Assembly (NCBI GenBank): GCA_021816155.1
Contig: JAKAZA010000016.1
Span: 1-43,027, forward strand
DNA from: Pseudomonadota bacterium
GTDB lineage: Bacteria > Pseudomonadota > Alphaproteobacteria > Caulobacterales > Caulobacteraceae
Length of the DNA: 43,027 nt
Reading direction: 5' to 3'
Shown: in pieces, positions 31,705 to 40,114 of the stretch
Numbering within the stretch: position 1 is the first letter of the stretch
Layout: the number at the start of each line of letters is the position of its first letter
Notes under the pieces: generated by a model
What the model saw: only the letters and a program-made list of their open reading frames with translations
Database searches by the model: none
What the model was told of the DNA's origin: nothing
Position numbers and translations under genes: made by a program

Positions 31705-34009
31705 CGAGACGCTGCTCCTCGCGACCGCGGCCGGGGCGGCGTCGCTCGCGGTTGGCGCCGCCGCCTGGGCGCTGGTCGCCCGGCGGTCGGCCGACGCCGG
31801 GCAGCGTCGCGACGACGCTACGCTGGCGGAGGCGGTCCGGCGCGCCCGCACCGTTGAGACCTCGGCGGAAGCCTTCGAGACTGCGATCATCCAGCTCGGC
31901 GACGGGCCTGCGCGGCTTCTGGTTGGGGCCGAAAGCCTCGTGGCCTGCGCCGAGCGGCTGGGCGTGGCGTCAGGTGGCGCCCATGCGGTCGTCGAGGCGT
32001 TGCGGACCTCGGACGAAGAAAGGGCCAAAACGCTGGCGGCGCTGATCGCGACCGGCGCCCCTTGCGCGTTCGAGGCACGCGGGCCCGGCGGCGGCGTCAC
32101 GGTCGAGGGGCGCGCCTCGGGCGCGCTGGCGTTCCTGCGCCTGTCCCCGATGGCGGCGGCGGTTGGCGCGTTGCCGAGCGCCGCCCGGCTGGCCGCGTTC
32201 GTCGACGGCTGGACCGCGCCGGCCTGGATCGCCGCCGCGGGGGGACCGCCGCTCTACGCCAACCGCGCGTGGCTGGAAGCGGCCGGCGCGCAGAGCCTTG
32301 AGGCGGCGCGCGCCGGCGGGCTTACGTTCGACAAAGCCGCAGACGAGCTGGCCCGCGAGGCGGCCCGGACCGGTGAACGGCGCGAGGCGGTGCGCTGGGC
32401 TTCCGCTCGCGGCCGACGCCGGGCTTTCAGGCTCACCGCCCATCCGCTGGCCGCCGGCGTCGCCGGAGTCTGGACAGAGGACGTGACCGAGGTCGAGGAG
32501 GCGGCCGAGTCGGCGCGCCGCAACGCGGAAGCCCAGGACCAGACGCTGAACCAAATCCGCGAAGGCGTCGCGATTTTCGGCCGCGACCGCCGCCTGCAGT
32601 ACAACAACGCCGCGTTCGCTGAGCTGTGGGGCCTCGAGCCGGCTTGGCTCGCCGAGCGCCCAAGCCACGGCGAACTCCTGGATCGACTGCGCCAGCGTCG
32701 GCGGCTGCCTGAGAGCGCGGACTATGTGAAGTGGAAGGCGGCGGAGCTTGCGCATTACGAGGCGCTGGCGCCGGCCGAGGACCTGTGGCGCGTGCCGGAC
32801 GGCCGGATGTTGCGCGTCGTGCGCCAGCCGCACCCATGGGGCGGCCTGCTGCTTCTCTTCTCGGACATGACCGACGAACTGAAGCTGAAGGCTGAGTTCA
32901 ACGCGCTGATCCAGGTGCAGCAGGCGACTCTCGACAAGCTGACCGACGCGGTGGCGGTCTTCTCGTCGGATGGGCGGCTGAAGCTGCACAACGAGGCGTT
33001 CGAGAAGTTCTGGAACGTCAGCGCGGCCGAGCTGGCGGCTGCCGCCGACTTCGACGGCGTCGAGGAGCTGGCGCTCGCCCGGCTGCACGACCGGCAGTTC
33101 TGGCGCAACCTGAAGGGCCGCGTCACCGACCCGGAACCGCAGGCCCGCGCCCCGTCGTCGGAAGAGCTGATCACGGCCGACGGCCGCATCGTGGCCTTCC
33201 AGTCGCGGCCGCTGCCCGATGGCGCGACGCTGATCGGCTTCGTCGACGTGACAGACACGCGGCGACTCGAGGAGGCGCTGCACCAGCGCGAGGCCGCGCT
33301 CGCCGAGGCCGAGCAGCTGAAGCGCGAGTTCGTCGGCAATGTCTCATACGAACTGCGGACCCCGCTAACGACGATCATCGGCTACTCGGAGCTGCTCGAG
33401 CGCGCCGGCGAGGGCCTATCGGATCGCGGTCGCGGGCATGTCGCGGCGGTGCGCGCCGCGGCGATCCAGCTCGGGCGTTCGATCGATGACGTCCTCGACA
33501 TCGCCCAGATCGACGCGGGTGAAATGGGCCTCGACCCTGAGGACGTGAACGTCGGCCGCCTGCTCGAGGCCGCCGCAGGCCGATGGGACAGCGCCGCGGC
33601 CGCCGGCCAGGTGCGGCTCGCCCTCTCACCCGAGGCCGACGTAGGTCTCATCCGAGGCGATTCGCGGCGCCTCGGCCAGATGCTCGATCACCTGATCGAG
33701 AACGGCCTGCGGCAAACCCCGCCCGGCGGCGAGGTGAGGTTGTCGGCCGAGCGTGGCGGCGGCGAGGTCAGACTGATCGTGTCCGACACCGGACGCGGCA
33801 TCCCGTTCCACGTCCAGGCGCACATCTTCGATCGCTTCGTCGGGCGCGATCAGGGCGGTCCAGGCCTGGGCCTGGCGCTGGTCAAGGCGCTCGTGGAGTT
33901 GCACGGCGGCTGGGTGGCGCTGGAGAGCGAGCCGGGCGCCGGCTCGACCTTCACCTGCCACCTGCCCGAGCAGGCTCACGCGCCTGGCGCGCCGGCGGAG
34001 CTGTTCTGA
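31697..34009 (+). CDS. divL: Cell-cycle pseudokinase DivL (tyrosine in place of histidine)
   Basis: Regulator of the CckA-CtrA phosphorelay and of polarity with DivK. The 770 residues have an N-terminal membrane anchor (about 7-28), a signalling region with PAS domains (clearest at about 285-400 and 410-520), a dimerisation helix with FVGNVSYELRTPLTT, and a HATPase domain (about 650-755; N box HLIENGLRQTP, DTGRGIPF, GPGLGLALVK). The histidine expected in the H-box is Tyr551, which identifies DivL rather than an ordinary kinase (Tyr550 in Caulobacter crescentus). Length is almost identical to the known protein. It is divergent from the unknown gene at 31619. Confidence 0.95.
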   Translation: MDSETLLLATAAGAASLAVGAAAWALVARRSADAGQRRDDATLAEAVRRARTVETSAEAFETAIIQLGDGPARLLVGAESLVACAERLGVASGGAHAVVEALRTSDEERAKTLAALIATGAPCAFEARGPGGGVTVEGRASGALAFLRLSPMAAAVGALPSAARLAAFVDGWTAPAWIAAAGGPPLYANRAWLEAAGAQSLEAARAGGLTFDKAADELAREAARTGERREAVRWASARGRRRAFRLTAHPLAAGVAGVWTEDVTEVEEAAESARRNAEAQDQTLNQIREGVAIFGRDRRLQYNNAAFAELWGLEPAWLAERPSHGELLDRLRQRRRLPESADYVKWKAAELAHYEALAPAEDLWRVPDGRMLRVVRQPHPWGGLLLLFSDMTDELKLKAEFNALIQVQQATLDKLTDAVAVFSSDGRLKLHNEAFEKFWNVSAAELAAAADFDGVEELALARLHDRQFWRNLKGRVTDPEPQARAPSSEELITADGRIVAFQSRPLPDGATLIGFVDVTDTRRLEEALHQREAALAEAEQLKREFVGNVSYELRTPLTTIIGYSELLERAGEGLSDRGRGHVAAVRAAAIQLGRSIDDVLDIAQIDAGEMGLDPEDVNVGRLLEAAAGRWDSAAAAGQVRLALSPEADVGLIRGDSRRLGQMLDHLIENGLRQTPPGGEVRLSAERGGGEVRLIVSDTGRGIPFHVQAHIFDRFVGRDQGGPGLGLALVKALVELHGGWVALESEPGAGSTFTCHLPEQAHAPGAPAELF

Positions 34010-34029
34010 CGCGCGCTTCCCGCCCCGCG

Positions 34030-34046
34030 GGCGAGGCGTGCTCGCC
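34030..34046. terminator. Stem-loop at divL / ferredoxin convergent junction
   Basis: GGCGAG (34030-34035) pairs with CTCGCC (34041-34046) around a five-base loop in the 37-base gap between convergent genes. There is no T-run, so termination is only possible, not shown. Confidence 0.3.
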
Positions 34047-34367
34047 TCAGTGCTGGCTTTCTGGCATGCGCACGACGAGGCCGTTGAGCTCGTCGCTGAC
34101 CTTGATCTGGCAAGAGAGGCGGGAGTTCGACTCCACGTTCTCTGCGAAGTCGAGCATCGACTCCTCCATCGCCGACCGGCTGCCCGTCTTCGCCAGCCAC
34201 TCGGGCTCCACGTAGACGTGGCAGGTGGCGCAAGCGCACGCGCCGCCACAGTCGGCATCGATCCCTGGGATGTTGTTCTTCACCGCTCCCTCCATGACGG
34301 AGAGACCGTTCTTGACGTCCACGACGTGCTCTTTGCCGTTGAACTCGATGTAGGTGATCTTGGCCAT
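34047..34367 (-). CDS. [2Fe-2S] ferredoxin, adrenodoxin/putidaredoxin type
   Basis: A 106-residue ferredoxin with the cluster ligands Cys40, Cys46, Cys49 and Cys86 in the CX5CX2C...C pattern of the vertebrate/bacterial P450-type family. The [20 protein letters not shown] stretch is typical of ThcC/FdxB-like proteins. It lies 18 bases after the gene for a matching FAD reductase, which forms an electron chain with it. The final partner, perhaps a P450 or other oxygenase, is not in the window. Confidence 0.92.
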   Translation of the reverse strand: MAKITYIEFNGKEHVVDVKNGLSVMEGAVKNNIPGIDADCGGACACATCHVYVEPEWLAKTGSRSAMEESMLDFAENVESNSRLSCQIKVSDELNGLVVRMPESQH

Positions 34368-34385
34368 CTCTTCCCCGACGCGCGC

Positions 34386-35612
34386 CTAACTGGCAGCGAC
34401 CTCTTTCATGGAAACCGCCGGGTCCGCAAGCTTGGCGCGGTCGACGGGCTTTTGCGATCCGATCAGAAGGCGCCCGCCCATGAATTCGGCAGGCGCGTTG
34501 ACCGCCTCCACCGCCTGGACCCGCGGGCCCTTGAGGTGGAAGACGGCGAACTTGGCGGCGGCCGGGTCGCCGCGGACAACGAGAGCGTCCGCATCGAAGG
34601 CGATCCCGGCCATCTGGAGCTTGAGGTCGTATTGGTCCGACCAGTTCCAGGTGACTTCGTGGGGGGGCGGCGGCGCGCCGGCGATGGCGGCCGCGGCCTG
34701 CTTGGCCTGCTCAAGCGCGTTGGCGACGCTTTCCAGGCGGAATGTGCGGTCGTAAAGCGGCAGCGGACGATGGGTGACGTCGCCGATGGCGAATATCGCC
34801 GGATCGGACGTGCGCCCCTCCAGGTCGACGACGATCCCGCCCTCACACGCAAGACCGGCGTCCCGTGCGAGCTCGTCGTTGGGGATGTTGCCGACCCCGA
34901 CCAGCACCTCGTCACAGGGCAGCACCCGGCCGCCCTCCAGCTCGACGCCGGTTAGCTTGCCGTGCTCGCCGACGAAGCGAACCGTCCGCGCGTTGAGCTC
35001 GAAGCGGACGCCCTTGGCCTCGTGGTAGCGCTGGAAGAAGGTCGGCAGCGCGCCGGCGGCGACGCGAGCCAGGATTCGGTCTTCGCGCTCCAGCACCACG
35101 ACGTCGGCGCCGAGCGCGCGGGCGGACGCAGCCGCCTCCAGGCCGATGTAGCCGCCTCCGACCACCACCAGCCTCTTGCCTGGTCCGAGGGCGGCCTTCA
35201 GCACCTCGGCGTCGGCCGCCGAGCGCAGGAAAAGCACGCCGGCGAGGTCGGCGCCGGGAACCGGCAGCGGGCGGGCGCGGCTGCCGGTGGCGAGAATCAG
35301 CTGCTCGTAGGAAAGGCGCCTGCCGTCAGATAGGACGACCGCCTTGGCCGCGCGGTCGATCGCGGTCGCCTTGATGTCCAGGATCAGCTCGATGCCGTGC
35401 TCGGCGTAGAAGCTGACCGGGCGCAGCATCAGCGCTTCGGCGTCAGCTTCACCCTTCAGCCAGGCCTTCGAGAGCGGCGGCCTCTGATAGGGCGCGACCG
35501 GCTCGTCGCCGACGATTGTGATCGGACCTCCATAGCCATACTGGCGCAGCTGCGCGGCCGCCGTGCCGCCGGCATGGCCCGCCCCAACGATCACCACGCC
35601 TGCGTTGCTCAT
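34386..35612 (-). CDS. FAD-dependent ferredoxin reductase
   Basis: A 408-residue NAD(P)H oxidoreductase of the rhodocoxin/putidaredoxin reductase class. The FAD-binding Rossmann motif VVIVGAGHAGGTAAAQLR opens the protein, a second nucleotide motif VVVGGGYIGLEAA lies near residue 155, and the FAD-contact FAIGDVTH comes near residue 277. The C-terminal domain is the reductase C-terminal type. It would pass electrons to the adjacent [2Fe-2S] ferredoxin. Upstream palindromes could be a regulator site. The first ATG (35612) is used. Confidence 0.92.
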   Translation of the reverse strand: MSNAGVVIVGAGHAGGTAAAQLRQYGYGGPITIVGDEPVAPYQRPPLSKAWLKGEADAEALMLRPVSFYAEHGIELILDIKATAIDRAAKAVVLSDGRRLSYEQLILATGSRARPLPVPGADLAGVLFLRSAADAEVLKAALGPGKRLVVVGGGYIGLEAAASARALGADVVVLEREDRILARVAAGALPTFFQRYHEAKGVRFELNARTVRFVGEHGKLTGVELEGGRVLPCDEVLVGVGNIPNDELARDAGLACEGGIVVDLEGRTSDPAIFAIGDVTHRPLPLYDRTFRLESVANALEQAKQAAAAIAGAPPPPHEVTWNWSDQYDLKLQMAGIAFDADALVVRGDPAAAKFAVFHLKGPRVQAVEAVNAPAEFMGGRLLIGSQKPVDRAKLADPAVSMKEVAAS

Positions 35613-35634
35613 CGCCGGCTCCGATGCAGAAAAA

Positions 35635-35648
35635 TGACGGCCCCGTCA
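35635..35648 (-). terminator. Palindrome with T-run after sdhB; weak terminator or operator
   Basis: TGACGG and CCGTCA flank two bases (35635-35648). Read on the minus strand, downstream of sdhB, it gives a 5-bp stem with a GGGC-type loop followed by TTTTT, consistent with a short intrinsic terminator. The same palindrome, next to the dyad ACCAATGGT at 35653-35661, could be a regulator site for the reductase gene that starts at 35612. Confidence 0.4.
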
Positions 35649-35686
35649 ACTTACCAATGGTTAGGGCGCGAGCCCTGCTTTGCAGG

Positions 35687-36469
35687 TCATACGGTCCGTT
35701 CGACCAGCATCCTCTTCACTTCGGCGATCGCCTTGGCGGGGTTGAGCCCTTTCGGGCACACCTGGGCGCAGTTCAGGATCGTGTGGCAGCGGTAGAGCTT
35801 GAAGGGATCCTCCAGGGCGTCGAGCCGTTCGCCGGTGGCCTCGTCGCGGGAATCGATGATCCAGCGGTAGGCGTGGAGCAGCGCGGCGGGGCCGAGATAC
35901 CGCTCCTCGTTCCACCAGTAGCTCGGGCACGAGGTCGAGCAGCAGGCGCACAGGATGCATTCGTAGAGGCCGTCGAGCTTCTCGCGATCCTCGGGCGCCT
36001 GGCGCCACTCGGTCTGAGGCTGCGGCGTCGTGGTGTGCAGCCACGGTTCAATCGAGGCGTATTGGGCGTAGAAGAGTGAGAGGTCCGGAATCAGGTCCTT
36101 GACCACCGGCTGGCTCGGCAGCGGCGCCACCACGACCGCCTCCCCCGGGACCTCTTCCCAGCCGTGGGTGCAGGCCAGCGTGTTGCGCCCGCCGATATTC
36201 ATCGCGCAAGAGCCGCAGACGCCCTCGCGGCACGAGCGGCGGAAGGCGAGGGTAGCGTCCATTGTATTCTTGATGTGGATGAGCACGTCGAGCACCATCG
36301 GCCCACACTCGTCCACCTTGACCTCGTACTCGTCCCAGCGCGGGTTCTCGTTACCCTCGGGATCGTAGCGGTAGATGCGGAACAGCTTCAGCCGCCCGGC
36401 CCCCGACGGCGCGCGGTGGCGCTTGCCCTTCCCGATGCGCGAGTTCTTCGGAAGCGTGAGCTGGACCAT
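35687..36469 (-). CDS. sdhB: Succinate dehydrogenase iron-sulfur subunit
   Basis: Electron-transfer subunit of respiratory complex II. The 260 residues contain ligands for all three clusters: [2Fe-2S] Cys80, 85, 88 and 100; [4Fe-4S] Cys171, 174, 177 with Cys238; and [3Fe-4S] Cys181, 228 and 234 in the usual distribution. The [18 protein letters not shown] stretch is standard for SdhB and separates it from fumarate reductase variants less firmly. The genes for the flavoprotein and membrane subunits are not adjacent: the neighbour upstream is a methyltransferase gene and downstream a ferredoxin reductase gene. Confidence 0.95.
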   Translation of the reverse strand: MVQLTLPKNSRIGKGKRHRAPSGAGRLKLFRIYRYDPEGNENPRWDEYEVKVDECGPMVLDVLIHIKNTMDATLAFRRSCREGVCGSCAMNIGGRNTLACTHGWEEVPGEAVVVAPLPSQPVVKDLIPDLSLFYAQYASIEPWLHTTTPQPQTEWRQAPEDREKLDGLYECILCACCSTSCPSYWWNEERYLGPAALLHAYRWIIDSRDEATGERLDALEDPFKLYRCHTILNCAQVCPKGLNPAKAIAEVKRMLVERTV

Positions 36470-36559
36470 GCTGCGGCCATCCTCCCTGGGGCGAACGAGG
36501 CAGGTCCTAGACCCTGGGCGCCGCCCTTGTCTACGCGCACCACGCGCCGAAGCGCCGCT

Positions 36560-37231
36560 TCATGCGGCGAGCGTCCAAACGGACGTCCGCTTGACCTCCA
36601 TGTCCTCAAGTTCGCGCGTGGTCGCCACCTGATACTCCGCGAGACGGACGAGGCCCGTCTTCGGGAAATAGCTGCGGCCCGGGTCTCCGACGAGGACGCG
36701 GACGCCGGCGTCGCGGGCGGCGGCTAGCCACGCCATTACGCGGCGGGCGAGCGGCTGCTCGTAGCAGATGTCGGCGGCCAGCAGCACGTCAACCGCCGGC
36801 GGCGCGCTATCGAGCAGGTCGGCGCCCGTGAAGTCGACCGCCACGCCGTTGGCCCGGGCGTTCAGCGCCACGGCCGCCGCGCAGAAGCCATCGATGTCGG
36901 CCGCGAGCACGTTGGCCGCGCCGGCGAGCCGGGCGGCGATGGCGACGATGCCCGAGCCTGTGGCGAAGTCGAGGACACGCTTGCCGTCGACCTCCGCGCG
37001 GTGGTCGAGCAGATAGCGCGCCAGCGCCTGGCCGCCCGCCCAGGCGAACGCCCAGAACGGCGGCGGCACGTCGATCCGGCCGAGCTCCTCCTCGGTCAGC
37101 CGCCAGATCGGCGTCACCTCGCTCGCCAGATGCAGCTGCAACTCCGGCGCGTGCGGCGGCCTCTGGAGCTCGGTGTTGGCCAGAATGAAGGCGCGTCGAG
37201 CGGCGGGGTCCAGCGGAACGCGCGCGCTCAC
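36560..37231 (-). CDS. Class I methyltransferase, ETF-beta lysine methyltransferase type
   Basis: A 223-residue seven-beta-strand methyltransferase. The SAM site VLDFATGSGIVAIAA is near residue 85 and the acidic loop ADID follows. The N-terminal RRAFILANTELQRPP and VPPPFWAFAWAGGQALARY are highly characteristic of the alphaproteobacterial METTL20-like enzymes that trimethylate lysines in electron-transfer flavoprotein beta and block its use by dehydrogenases; L11 methyltransferase is the older name. The GTG at 37231 overlaps the stop of the 44-aa gene as GTGA, so it is translationally coupled to it. Confidence 0.85.
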   Translation of the reverse strand: MSARVPLDPAARRAFILANTELQRPPHAPELQLHLASEVTPIWRLTEEELGRIDVPPPFWAFAWAGGQALARYLLDHRAEVDGKRVLDFATGSGIVAIAARLAGAANVLAADIDGFCAAAVALNARANGVAVDFTGADLLDSAPPAVDVLLAADICYEQPLARRVMAWLAAARDAGVRVLVGDPGRSYFPKTGLVRLAEYQVATTRELEDMEVKRTSVWTLAA

Positions 37232-37362
37232 GGCGTGGTCGGTCGCCGTCCAGCGACAAGCGGGGCGCTGTTCTCCTCGACCGGCCCACCGTGGCGGTCG
37301 AGCCATCCGATGGAGCGGTTCAGGTGCGCGGGATCGCGGCCCTCAGGCGCGGCGGCGCTCAT
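37228..37362 (-). CDS. Small 44-aa protein, function unknown
   Basis: An open reading frame of 44 codons bridging two genes. Its ATG (37362-37360) overlaps the stop of the desaturase gene as ATGA, and its own stop (37230-37228) overlaps the methyltransferase GTG as GTGA. This double coupling is strong evidence that it is translated. The sequence includes DPAHLNRSIGWLDRHGG, a likely short amphipathic helix, and a Pro/Arg-rich tail; no membrane segment, no cysteine. I do not recognise it. Missing from most size-filtered gene calls. Confidence 0.65.
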   Translation of the reverse strand: MSAAAPEGRDPAHLNRSIGWLDRHGGPVEENSAPLVAGRRPTTP

Positions 37363-38321
37363 GCCGCGGCCACGCGCTTGTTGCTCGCAGCCCTCAGCAC
37401 GGTCAGGTAGCTGGGCGCGGTCAGCATGCGGTCGAGCACGCCTTTCTCGCGCAGCAGGCGCTGAACCTTGGGCAGGTTCCAGCACGGCACGTGCATGAAC
37501 ATGTGGTGTTCGCAGTGATAGTTGACCCAGTAGGGCGCGATGATGATGCGCTCCAGCAGGTTGGCCCGGGTCGAGCGGGCGTGGCGTAGCGGATCGGGCT
37601 CGTTCTTGGCGACCAGTGCGTGCTCGGCGATGTTGCGGAAGCGCGTGATCATCATCTGCCACGTCGCCCTGGGCAATAGCCAGAGCAGGAACCAAGCCCA
37701 CCAGTAGCCGAGCACCGAAGTGATCCCGATCACCGCGGCGTTTACGCAAAGCCAGCGGCGCTGCTTCACGATTTCGGCGCCGATGACCGGCAACACCGGT
37801 TCGCCCGGCTTGCGGGCCGCCAGGTTCTTCTGGAAATCGCCGAAGCGTTGCTTGAACCAGGTCTGGCCAGTGAGGTCGCGCACCACCTTGCGCCGCAGGG
37901 ATTGCGGCGTGATTGGGAACGGCGCGGAGAGACCGAGGTCCGGGTCCTCCGCCTGCTGCGCGTATTTGTGATGCTGCAGATGGTACTTGCGATAGCGCTC
38001 GACGCCTGAGACGCAGAGCGTGTCGGAAAGGAAATCGCCAACCTTCGGATTGGGGTGGAGCGCGCCGTGTGCGGCGTCGTGCTGCAAGATGCCGAGACCA
38101 AGCTGGCGCCCGCCGATCACGGGGACGGCGACGACGAGGCTCAGCAATCCGATTGGGCCGAAAGCGTGCACGGCCGCGATCACGCTGGCCCAGCACAGTC
38201 CGATCACGGCCCAGCAGTGAACAACCAGCGCGACGCCGATCCACGAGGACCGGCGCGCCAGCGGCCCCCATTCTTCGGGCGTGAAGTAGCTCTTCGGGTC
38301 GACGCGGGCGGCGACTGACAT
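37359..38321 (-). CDS. Membrane fatty acid desaturase
   Basis: Di-iron membrane desaturase of 320 residues. The three histidine boxes are HDAAHG (81-86), HLQHHK (114-119) and HCEHHMFMH near residues 274-282, with hydrophobic segments at about 28-50, 55-72 and 193-222. The substrate is probably an acyl group or lipid, with no more precise call possible. It leads an operon with the 44-aa protein and a probable ETF-beta methyltransferase, which suggests a link to fatty-acid use. The first ATG is used; upstream is a 126-base gap to divergent nadD. Confidence 0.88.
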   Translation of the reverse strand: MSVAARVDPKSYFTPEEWGPLARRSSWIGVALVVHCWAVIGLCWASVIAAVHAFGPIGLLSLVVAVPVIGGRQLGLGILQHDAAHGALHPNPKVGDFLSDTLCVSGVERYRKYHLQHHKYAQQAEDPDLGLSAPFPITPQSLRRKVVRDLTGQTWFKQRFGDFQKNLAARKPGEPVLPVIGAEIVKQRRWLCVNAAVIGITSVLGYWWAWFLLWLLPRATWQMMITRFRNIAEHALVAKNEPDPLRHARSTRANLLERIIIAPYWVNYHCEHHMFMHVPCWNLPKVQRLLREKGVLDRMLTAPSYLTVLRAASNKRVAAA

Positions 38322-38447
38322 CAGCGTATCTTCTCATAAACGCGCCGGCGCCGGAACGGTGTCGCCGCGTCAGGGCCGCGCCGCTGGTTGCGCCCCGCGC
38401 AATTCCCACTACTAAGGCTCACCTTGAGCAAAAGGGGCGCCTTTCCG

Positions 38448-39125
38448 ATGTGGTTCGCCGGGCCCGCCCGTCGCGTTCCGGCCGCGGAACGACCGCAGGT
38501 GCTGAGGATGGGGTTCGACCTGCGGCCGGGCATGCGTGTCGGCCTTTTCGGCGGCTCGTTCAATCCCGCGCACCAGGGTCACGCCCATGTCGCAGAGACG
38601 GCGCGTCGGCGCCTCGCGCTCGACAGGGTCATCTGGCTGGTCTCCCCCCAGAACCCGCTGAAGCCGACGCACGAGACCGCCGCGCTGGTCCGTCGCGTGG
38701 AGGGCGCGGCGCAGGTGGCGCGCGGCCCGTCAATGATCGTGTCGGACGCGGAGACCAAGATCGGGTCATTCTACACGATCGACACCCTCAGGGTGCTGAG
38801 GGCGCGCTACCCGGGCGTCTGCTTCGTGTGGATCATGGGCGCCGACAGCCTAGCCAGCTTCCATCGCTGGCGCGGCTGGACACAGATCATGCGCGAGGCG
38901 CCGGTGGCGGTGATCGCGCGGCCGTGGACGGCGCTGAAAAGCCGCGCGGCGCCAGCGGCGCGGCGCTTCGCCCACGCCCGCATTCCGGCGGCCGCAGCGG
39001 CCACGCTAGCCCGCCGCAAGCCACCGGCCTGGGTCTATTTGACCGGCCCGCTCAACTTCACCTCCTCCACCGCGCTCAGAGGCGCCCTGGCCGCCGGACC
39101 GCATCCGCTGCAAATCCCCTCCTGA
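38448..39125 (+). CDS. nadD: Nicotinate-nucleotide adenylyltransferase
   Basis: Adenylates nicotinate mononucleotide in NAD synthesis. The nucleotidyltransferase motif MRVGLFGGSFNPAHQGH and the C-terminal NFTSSTALR (ISSTxIR type) are both present. I use the ATG at 38448 (225 residues), with AAAAGGGG about eleven bases upstream. The ATG at 38508 (205 residues) matches the shorter family length and also has a weak site, so the start is uncertain. The next ATG, in GMRVGLF, would cut too close to the motif. Divergent from the desaturase gene. Confidence 0.93.
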   Translation: MWFAGPARRVPAAERPQVLRMGFDLRPGMRVGLFGGSFNPAHQGHAHVAETARRRLALDRVIWLVSPQNPLKPTHETAALVRRVEGAAQVARGPSMIVSDAETKIGSFYTIDTLRVLRARYPGVCFVWIMGADSLASFHRWRGWTQIMREAPVAVIARPWTALKSRAAPAARRFAHARIPAAAAATLARRKPPAWVYLTGPLNFTSSTALRGALAAGPHPLQIPS

Positions 39126-39150
39126 CCAAACGGCGTTTCTGCGCTATATT
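39122..39150 (+). promoter_or_regulatory. Promoter of rsfS
   Basis: CTGACC (39122-39127) and TATATT (39145-39150) are 17 bases apart, close to the TTGACA/TATAAT pattern. They overlap the nadD stop codon. Transcription would start near 39157, giving a short leader before the TGGGAG ribosome-binding site at 39171-39176. Confidence 0.5.
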
Positions 39151-39182
39151 GGAAAGTTGTGAAGTAACGTTGGGAGCCACCC

Positions 39183-39608
39183 CTGAACCGCAACACTGCG
39201 CGCGGCGCGCATGAGACCGCCTCCCAGGAGACCCCGTCTCCTGGCGAGGCCGCCGATGGCGAGCAAGGCGCAAGAGCCCTCGAACGGCTCCTCTTGAAAC
39301 GCCTGGACGACGAGAAGGCCCAGGACATCGTCTTCATCGACCTGAAGGACAAGAGCTCAATCGCCGACGGCATGATCGTCGCCTCCGGGCGCTCGCATCG
39401 GCACGTCGGCGCGATGGCCGACCATCTCCTGCGCACGCTGAAGGACGCCGGCTACGGCAAGGCGCGCGTCGAGGGCTTGCCGCACTGCGACTGGGTGCTG
39501 ATCGACGCCGGCGACGTGATCGTGCACCTGTTCCGGCCCGAGGTTCGCGTCTTCTACAACATCGAGAAGATCTGGTCGGTCGACCCGCCGCGCCGACTGG
39601 TGAACTGA
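39183..39608 (+). CDS. rsfS: Ribosomal silencing factor RsfS (probable CTG start)
   Basis: Binds ribosomal protein L14 and keeps subunits apart in starvation. The core is clear: ALERLLLKRLDDEKAQD, then KSSIADGMIVASGRSHRHVGAMADHLLRT, GDVIVHLF and a tail. The first standard start in frame is TTG at 39294, which would delete helix 1 that the family needs (ALERLLL begins at 39276). The frame is open back to 39168 with only CTG 39183 as a possible start, six bases after GGGAG. I therefore choose CTG (141 residues). Alternatives are the TTG at 39294 (104 residues) or a sequencing indel. rlmH follows. Confidence 0.75.
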   Translation: MNRNTARGAHETASQETPSPGEAADGEQGARALERLLLKRLDDEKAQDIVFIDLKDKSSIADGMIVASGRSHRHVGAMADHLLRTLKDAGYGKARVEGLPHCDWVLIDAGDVIVHLFRPEVRVFYNIEKIWSVDPPRRLVN

Positions 39609-39620
39609 TCCGCGCGGCCC

Positions 39621-40079
39621 ATGCGCATTTCGCTGATCTGCGTCGGGCGCCTGGGCGGCGCACCCGAGGCGCTGCTGGCGCGTGACTACTGCGACCGCGC
39701 CGCCGCCGCGGGGCGCAAGATCGGCCTTCCGTCCCTCGAAATCACCGAGATCGAGGGGCGCGGCAAGTCAGGCGAAGCCGCGGCCATCCTCGCCAAGGTG
39801 GCGGCGGCGCGGCTGATCGCCTGCGACGAGCATGGGCGCGCCTTCGCCTCGCGCGAGTTCGCCGCGCGGCTCGCGCGGTTGCGCGACGAGGGCCACCGCC
39901 ATCTGGCCTTCGCCATCGGCGGGGCCGACGGGCTCGACGCCTCGGTCCTCGCCGCGGCCGCCGAGACGATTGCGTTCGGACCGCAGACGTGGCCGCACGC
40001 GCTGGTCCGCGCGATGCTGGCCGAGCAGGTCTACCGCGCCGTGACCATTCTGGCGGGCGGTCCTTATCATCGCGATTGA
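39621..40079 (+). CDS. rlmH: 23S rRNA pseudouridine-1915 N3-methyltransferase
   Basis: SPOUT-fold methyltransferase acting on helix 69 of 23S rRNA. The 152-residue protein opens MRISLICVGRLG, has the SAM-binding FAIGGADGLD and the C-terminal EQVYRAVTILAGGPYHRD characteristic of RlmH. The rsfS-rlmH pair is widespread, often reflecting linked ribosome maturation and silencing. Confidence 0.95.
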   Translation: MRISLICVGRLGGAPEALLARDYCDRAAAAGRKIGLPSLEITEIEGRGKSGEAAAILAKVAAARLIACDEHGRAFASREFAARLARLRDEGHRHLAFAIGGADGLDASVLAAAAETIAFGPQTWPHALVRAMLAEQVYRAVTILAGGPYHRD

Positions 40080-40114
40080 GCGCGCAAACCCAGCGGCGTT
40101 ATCTGACGCCTCGG

